From Micropterus salmoides (taxonomy: Eukaryota > Chordata > Actinopteri > Centrarchiformes > Centrarchidae), in NCBI RefSeq assembly GCF_014851395.1, contig NW_024040040.1, forward strand, positions 15,895,000 to 15,958,999: DNA of 64,000 nt, read 5' to 3'. This document shows, in pieces, positions 58,870-64,000 of this stretch; position 1 is the stretch's first letter, and each line of letters begins with the position of its first letter. The position numbers were made by a program, and so were the translations under genes. The notes under the pieces were generated by a model. The model was not told the origin of the DNA. It did no database searches and saw only the letters and a list, made by a program, of their open reading frames with translations.

Positions 58870-60350
58870 CTGAGTGACCAGGAAATGACAAACCCCAGCA
58901 TGTAGCATTACAACCACTTCACTCCTTCAAGGCTATTCGACAGAACAGCCTTTTCATCACAAAGTACCCATTTAATTGCATGCAAAGATTGACCTATAAC
59001 GAAAGGAGTTCCCTAAGCTGTGAGGAAGCGTTGACCTTTCCTGGAGGCCTGGGCTCTTATATTATCTCACAATGCCACGCGAACACGGATCCAATCAACT
59101 AGAACAAAAACACAAGTCAACAATTAAACGGCATGGTCACCAGGCAAGGCAACTGCAAACAGGGGCTCATTTGCATGGAAAAACAAAGCCATTACACAGT
59201 AAACCACTCGCCTTAGCCTCATTTTGGCAGTGTAGTAATTTGGCTGTGTCGCTCTCTTTGGGTGTTTCACTGACTGAACGCAATGACTGGATCGCATTTT
59301 TATTTCTTTTAAGAAAGTATTTCTTTAATTATTTGCACATTTGAGAGATATACTGAAGCAAGTAAAGACCTTCTCTTATTCTGATTATGATTTTTGCAAC
59401 CATCTAAAGTCTTTTTTAAAAATTATAATTAACTGTACGGTTAATTAACTTAACTGTTAACTGTTGAGGGCATTTCACAATGTTCTTATCTGAAGGAAAA
59501 CATGATATACAGCATCACAGTGTCCCTCATATTGCCACACATTTGGATCAATTTAATCTCGTCACTGGGATAAAAACCTGAATAGTTTGGCTGGTTTTGG
59601 AGTTTTTTGTGTGGTCCTGAACTTCCCAAATTAGAAGACAAAAAGACTCACTAAATTCACTTTTATGCAAAAAATGTCCAAATTTCTACTTTTATCGCTA
59701 AGATTGTACACAAGCTTACATGAAAACAGCCGAAAAGAAACGGCAAAGACTTCTGTTCACTCTTCCAATGCCATCAACTCAAACAAACCGGGGTCAGAGT
59801 TCAAACCATCCCAATCCGCAGTGGTCTAAAACCTATGACTTGGAACTCTGAGGATTGTGTAGTTGCATGGTTTTTTCTATAGTAAAGACCTGTGTGCAGA
59901 TACATCGTCTTAATAGCTGGAATGAACACTAGTGGGAACAGACACAGCACAAAGGGGCGAGTGTTGCACAGTGGATGCACATGTTCCATAATTAGTCAAA
60001 CCACTGGCTTTGATTGAAAAATCACTCCGCTCATGTGACTCACATGTCAGAGAGCAAATCAAACACATGAGTCTGACAATGCATTATTTTAAACATCCCT
60101 TAAAGAAACATATGCTATATAATTTTATTGTACTTTTAAAATGTTCCTTTTCTTATCATCTGTGTATTACTGCATTCTTGCACATTTAACTAAAATTAGA
60201 GGATCAATAAGCTACTAAAAATCACACTTTACTGTAACGGTTTTCTGTACAAACTGTTTAAGCACAAGTTAAATGCATCTATTCTGCTTTTGCATGAAAA
60301 TAATATGATTGAGAACTTTAGCACATAAAGCACGCTATTCTGACACTTAC
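58870..60350 (-). other. gart: First gart intron (in the 5'UTR); no gene seen
   Basis: It runs from the donor at 60349-60350 to the acceptor at 58870. AT-rich and without recognised coding sequence, RNA gene or complete transposon. Confidence 0.6.
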
Positions 60351-60545
60351 CTGTGTGTGTAAAGTGGATATGATAAGCAGGAAATAGCCGGAGCCCAGTC
60401 GGTTCAGGACAGCAGAACTCAGAAGCGTCTCCTCTGCTCTCAGCCTGCCGACTGACCCTGTACTGGATGCAAAGTGTGTTATCACGCCACATACACGCGC
60501 ACACACACTCATTACACACAGCACGTGGATCCAATAAAACGCCAT
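60351..60545 (-). promoter_or_regulatory. gart: Noncoding first exon and promoter side of gart
   Basis: The gene strand shows a perfect donor, CACACAG|GTAAGT, at 60351/60350. This exon can splice to the acceptor five bases before the gart start codon. The GC content rises here relative to the flanks. The 5' limit and transcription start are not determinable; a short in-frame ATG ORF in this exon could be an upstream ORF. Confidence 0.5.
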
Positions 60546-61257
60546 GGTGTACTACAGCGAGTTAGCTGTTAGCAAAGTTAGCTAAAAGTGCCGAATAAAT
60601 GTCATATTCGTGAATGTTTGCTGTTTCCTTCATGTACGTATCTATTTCTTACCTTTATCTGCTGCTCAAAGCTTCTTTTTGCCAAGTTTTGGGATTTTTC
60701 AACTTCCTAGGGGTGTGACTGCCGAGTGCATCATGGGAATTGTAGTTGATCAGCGATGTTGTCCTGCTATGGTCCTGCTAAAGTTGCATCCTCACCTCAG
60801 TTTTTTTTTTTTTTTTTTTTTTTTAAATGTGTGTGTTTATCTCTTCTTGTGGCACAATATAATTTTTTAAAATACATTTCGTTTATTTACAAAGAAAATA
60901 AGAGCCAATGCTGCTTTTGAGGTTAAATGTGTCTGCTAGTTTCATTGCAAATAGTCAAAATAAATCAGTAGTGGAGGAGGTATTCGAACATTCAGGAAAG
61001 TACTAGTACCACACAATTAAAAAAAACACGTTTGTTTTGGAAATAAAATTACTGCATTTAAAATGTTATTTAAGTAAAATATATAATATAATCAGGTAAA
61101 TTAACTTAAAGTATTAAAAGTAAAAGTACTCAATGCGGAAAAACACTATTATATATTATATCATTAGATTATTATCACTCATGCCTTTATGTAAAAGCAG
61201 AATTTAACACTGTATTGGGTTGGAGTTGGGTTGTGTTGGAGCTACTTTAACTCTTTT
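60546..61257. other. Upstream of gart; no gene seen
   Basis: Contains a T-run of about 24 bases at 60801-60824 and AT-rich DNA. No supported coding or RNA feature. Confidence 0.5.
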
Positions 61258-61565
61258 GTATAGGACTGCCACTAATGATTATTTTATCAATTCATGGATT
61301 GATTGTTTAGTTTGTAAAGAAATCTGAAAATAGTGATAAATAGGGATAAATTCGAGTCCAAAAAATATTCACAGTGCTTTGTTTTGTCCAACCAATAGTC
61401 CAAACCTCAACATTATTAAAAGATAAAGTAATTAATAGAAAAAGCAGCAAATTCTCATATATGAGAAGCTGGGACCATAACATGTTTTTTCTTGACTTTA
61501 ATGGGCAAGTCATGCTGTCAGTTAATTTTCGGTCAATCAATTCAATCAACTAATCATTTCAGCTG
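61258..61565. mobile_element. Dispersed MITE-like repeat (family B), second copy
   Basis: Begins near TAGGACTGCCACTAATGATT and ends near TCATTTCAGCTGTAG, with the internal TGAAAATAGTGA and GAGAAGCTGGGACCA blocks shared with the copy at 50240. The TAGGACTGC...-type end and GCTGTAG-type other end look like imperfect terminal inverted repeats. Confidence 0.55.
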
Positions 61566-61744
61566 TAGTTTCTTATTTTCATATGTTTTGAATGCAGAAA
61601 TCTTAATTTTTAAAGTAACTAGTAACTAAAGCTGTCCTGTTGAATTGTAGTAGAGTAAATGTAGAGTAGAATGAGAAAAAAATACTCAAGTGAAGTACAA
61701 GTATTTACAGCTATTGCTTTGCAGATTACATAGTAAAGAGATGG

Positions 61745-62470
61745 TTATATGCTCATTTTCAGGTTCAAAATCCTATTTAGGGGTTGTAGCAAAACAGGTT
61801 TACATGGTTTAATTTTCAAAAAACACCATATTTCTTTGTCATACTGCACATTGCTGCAGCTCCTCTTTTCACCCTGTGTGTTGAAGGCTTCATTTTACCG
61901 ATGGAGTGATACATCTTGTCTCTAAATGAACTTTGTTGGGAGTTGCACATGCGCAGTTCCTAATTAAGGACTACTAGCCAATCAGAAGCAGAGAAAGGCG
62001 GGTCAGCGAAAATACAGTAAACCGCTTCGATTCAACTGTAGGCTACATGTTGCCGACCAGGTTGGCAACATGGACTGGAGCAAGAGTTTCAGAGTGGTGA
62101 GTTATTAATCTGTAACAAAAGTATCTTTCATCCATAAAGTTTTAACTGAGCTCTGTCTCTATGTCACAGTAACAACTTTATGTCCATTGACTGCCTGGAG
62201 GGTAGCTAGTGTTTGGAAGGGAGAGGAGAGGTGTGCTGCAGCTCAGTGTTTTTCCACCGGTGTTTTTGAGGGCGTGTCGGACTAGTCGCTCAGCGAGCAT
62301 TATGACACGTATTTTCATTGTGACATCACAAGAAAGGGAAGTAAAGGCTGGACTACAAACGAGCTGTTTTCAAGCAGTTCAGAGCAGAGTTTTCTGTGGG
62401 AGATGGGAACTCCCTTTGGGGTGGACTTTGTAAACCTATTACATGCACCAAAAAAGATATATAGCTTATA
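61745..62470. repeat. Long dispersed fish repeat, probably a non-autonomous DNA element
   Basis: Landmarks are TGCTCATTTTCAGGTTCAAA, TCATACTGCACATTGCTGCA, ACTACTAGCCAATCAGAAGC, AGTAAAGGCTGGACTACAAA and CACCAAAAAAGATATATAGC, in the order I recall from an abundant teleost repeat. The ORF at 62209-62433 lies within it and is not a gene. Borders are approximate. Confidence 0.5.
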
Positions 62471-62635
62471 AAATGCACTGCTATAGTTTATTTTCAGAAA
62501 GTTGTTAAATTAGCGGCCAGATACAACACAATAAGTCATTAATCATCCAATAATAAAATAGAGCACTCTACTTTAGGCAGTATAGTGTGTACCACCAGGG
62601 TCTACCTGTTTGAGTTGTCATCTGACTTTAAAACA

Positions 62636-62708
62636 CCTTTCATGTGAGGCTTGAACTCACGACCTTCAGATTATGAGACTGACGCGCTGCCTACTGCACT
62701 AACGAGGC
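62636..62708 (-). pseudogene. tRNA-Met(CAU) pseudogene, decayed acceptor stem
   Basis: On the minus strand this repeats the elongator tRNA-Met sequence with the CAT anticodon and intact B-box (GTTCAAGCC), but the 3' acceptor strand is ATGAAAG instead of ACGGGGC and cannot pair with GCCTCGT. It probably no longer yields a functional tRNA. Confidence 0.8.
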
Positions 62709-62886
62709 ATGAAATCACCTGCTTTGTGATTCAGATGAATTGTCTCAGGTTCAACTGTGGAGGAACTTGGTTTTCAAAATGTCTGCCTACTATGCCAACA
62801 AGGCAGTTGGATCTCTTCTCACATATTAAAAGTGAGCAATAACAACAACAAAGAAACACTGGTTGACCGATAAGGGTTTTTATCAG

Positions 62887-62971
62887 CATCTTCATGTAAA
62901 CCCACTGGCATTAACAATATGTACCACCAGTTTTTGCACTTTGCGTTGCTGTCATATGACTTTAAAACACC
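62887..62971 (-). repeat. tRNA-Met cassette 3' flank, duplicated at 63879-63961
   Basis: About 85 bases (CCCACTGGCATTAACAATAT, CACCAGTTTTTGCAC, GTTGCTGTCATATGACTTTA) recur with few changes before the fourth tRNA copy. Shorter related flanks (TGTCATCTGACTTTAAAACA) precede copies one and three. The tRNAs thus spread as cassettes with their flank rather than singly. Confidence 0.85.
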
Positions 62972-63044
62972 TGCCCCGTGTGAGGCTCGAACTCACGACC
63001 TTCAGATTATGAGACTGACGCGCTGCCTACTGCGCCAACGAGGC
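62972..63044 (-). tRNA. tRNA-Met (CAU anticodon, elongator)
   Basis: A 73-base minus-strand gene. The acceptor stem GCCTCGT pairs with ACGGGGC (one G-T pair), with A as discriminator base. The A-box region is TGGCGCAGTAGG, the anticodon loop CTCATAA, and the B-box GTTCGAGCC. A TTTT terminator follows within the next five or so bases (GTGTTTTAAAG). It matches the vertebrate elongator tRNA-Met, not the initiator. CCA is not encoded, as expected in eukaryotes. Confidence 0.95.
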
Positions 63045-63488
63045 CTGAAAGCATAAAGCATTATGATTCAGATGAATTGTTACAGTTGCAACTGTGGAGG
63101 AACTTTTGTAAAATCAATAACAACTGTGTGTCTGCAGACCAAAGTGCTCACACAAAGGCTGTAATCAACCTCAGATGCTTTGTGTCATGACATGATGAAA
63201 GAGGGGGAGCACAGGTGAAGGAAACACAAGACTAAGAATAATACTACAACAAAAAAAACATTAAAGAGCAAATAGTAATCAGTGTTGAATGTGTGTGAGG
63301 GATGTTGTCATAGATTTAGCTGGATAGCATTAAACAAATGAGCAGGAGTGATGCTGGATTTTTTAAATTATCAACTGTACGTACGTGATAGAAGAGCTTG
63401 AATCTTGATGCAAACCTACTCCCACTTCACTTCTGACGATATGTACAATCACTGTCCATCCTGTTGTCATCTGACTTTAAAACACATG

Positions 63489-63560
63489 TGCCCCATTAAG
63501 GCTTGAACTAACAACCTTCAGATTATGAGACTGACACGCTGCCTACTGCTCCAACGAGGC
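63489..63560 (-). pseudogene. tRNA-Met(CAU) pseudogene, one base short
   Basis: A third copy on the minus strand, 72 bases. A base is lost near the T-arm/acceptor junction, and the T-stem is changed (TTGTTAG opposite CTTAA), so the arm pairs poorly. The anticodon loop is intact. Confidence 0.8.
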
Positions 63561-63961
63561 CTGAACACTGGCCAGAAAAATACATTGTGTTATGCTGCAG
63601 ATTTCAGAACATGACTGGTGTTTAATGAGAGTGGGGTTCATTTTTCCAAGCAACGTCATTCAGCTGCATTATTCTCTACAGTATAACAATATATATTCAA
63701 CTCTAGCCAGTGATGGTTTTAGATTAGAGCTGCTGTCATTTAAGATGATATATCGGCCTCATGAGTGCAGGGATCGGACGATGCAGATTATCTCAAATTC
63801 CAGAAATCGGCCTGATTAATCGGTCTATCACTACAAAGAACTAATGATGGATCTGCTGGACTTGTTGCATTCTCAACATCTTGATGTAAACCCACTGGCA
63901 TTAACAATATGTACCACCAGTTTTTGCACATTGCGTTGCTGTCATATGACTTTAAAACACC

Positions 63962-64000
63962 TGCCCCGTGTGAGGCTCGAACTCACGACCTCCAGATTAT
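63962..64000 (-). tRNA. tRNA-Met (CAU), 3' half, cut by the window edge
   Basis: The acceptor 3' strand and T-arm are identical to the intact copy at 62972-63044. One base differs in the anticodon stem/variable region (CTGGAGG for CTGAAGG on the gene strand). The rest lies beyond 64000, so whether it is functional cannot be judged. Confidence 0.8.

Noticed and set aside
62209..62433. 74-codon ORF upstream of the tRNA cluster
   Set aside because: It lies within a dispersed fish repeat and has no conserved protein features.
62636..63560. Initiator tRNA-Met or tRNA-Ile as the identity of the tRNA copies
   Set aside because: The sequence begins GCCTCGTT and has the elongator-type T-arm (GTTCGAGCC); the anticodon is CAT, so it is elongator Met.

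Overview
The window is teleost fish nuclear DNA. The evidence is long intron-rich genes with GT/AG splice sites, a Tc1-type transposon, hAT-type MITEs typical of fish, a decayed LINE, microsatellites, and proteins whose closest recognisable relatives are vertebrate. The species cannot be named from the sequence. A run of exactly 500 N (7958-8457) marks an assembly gap.

Layout from left to right. (1) 863-996 (+) is the last coding exon of cystathionine beta-synthase (cbs), with its 3'UTR. (2) 1830-3224 is an internally deleted Tc1/mariner element with long inverted repeats. (3) 4182-16526 (+) is znf654, a nuclear C2H2 zinc-finger gene. It has short N-terminal exons, one exon probably hidden in the N gap, and a 5.4 kb exon holding seven zinc fingers and a long Lys/Ser/Thr-rich region. 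(4) 21503-32757 (-) is vegfc, eight coding exons joining in frame to 407 residues. Its introns carry a LINE fossil and other repeats. (5) 36650-40795 (-) is a decayed, intron-bearing copy of stoml2 with frameshifts, stops and at least one missing exon. (6) 41-45.7 kb is gene-poor and repeat-rich, with an LTR-like segment just upstream of n6amt1. (7) 45780-46921 (+) is n6amt1, six exons and 215 residues. (8) 47492-58864 (-) is gart, 21 coding exons joining in frame to 1018 residues: the trifunctional GARS-AIRS-GART enzyme of purine synthesis, with a noncoding 5' exon ending near 60351. (9) 62636-64000 (-) is a small cluster of elongator tRNA-Met(CAU) cassettes: one intact, one cut by the window edge, two decayed.

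These genes do not form an operon or a single pathway. cbs (transsulfuration), gart (purine synthesis) and n6amt1 (methyltransferase) are housekeeping genes, and their human orthologues all lie on chromosome 21q. vegfc is a secreted lymphangiogenic factor. n6amt1 and gart are tail to tail. The observations most worth following up are the stoml2 pseudogene, the AATAAA signal in the intron separating the GARS and AIRS parts of gart, a GC-AG intron in gart, the enlarged znf654 exon with its in-frame repeats, and the tRNA-Met cassette array. I found no convincing wholly new system; the window reads as a normal fish locus with several informative oddities.
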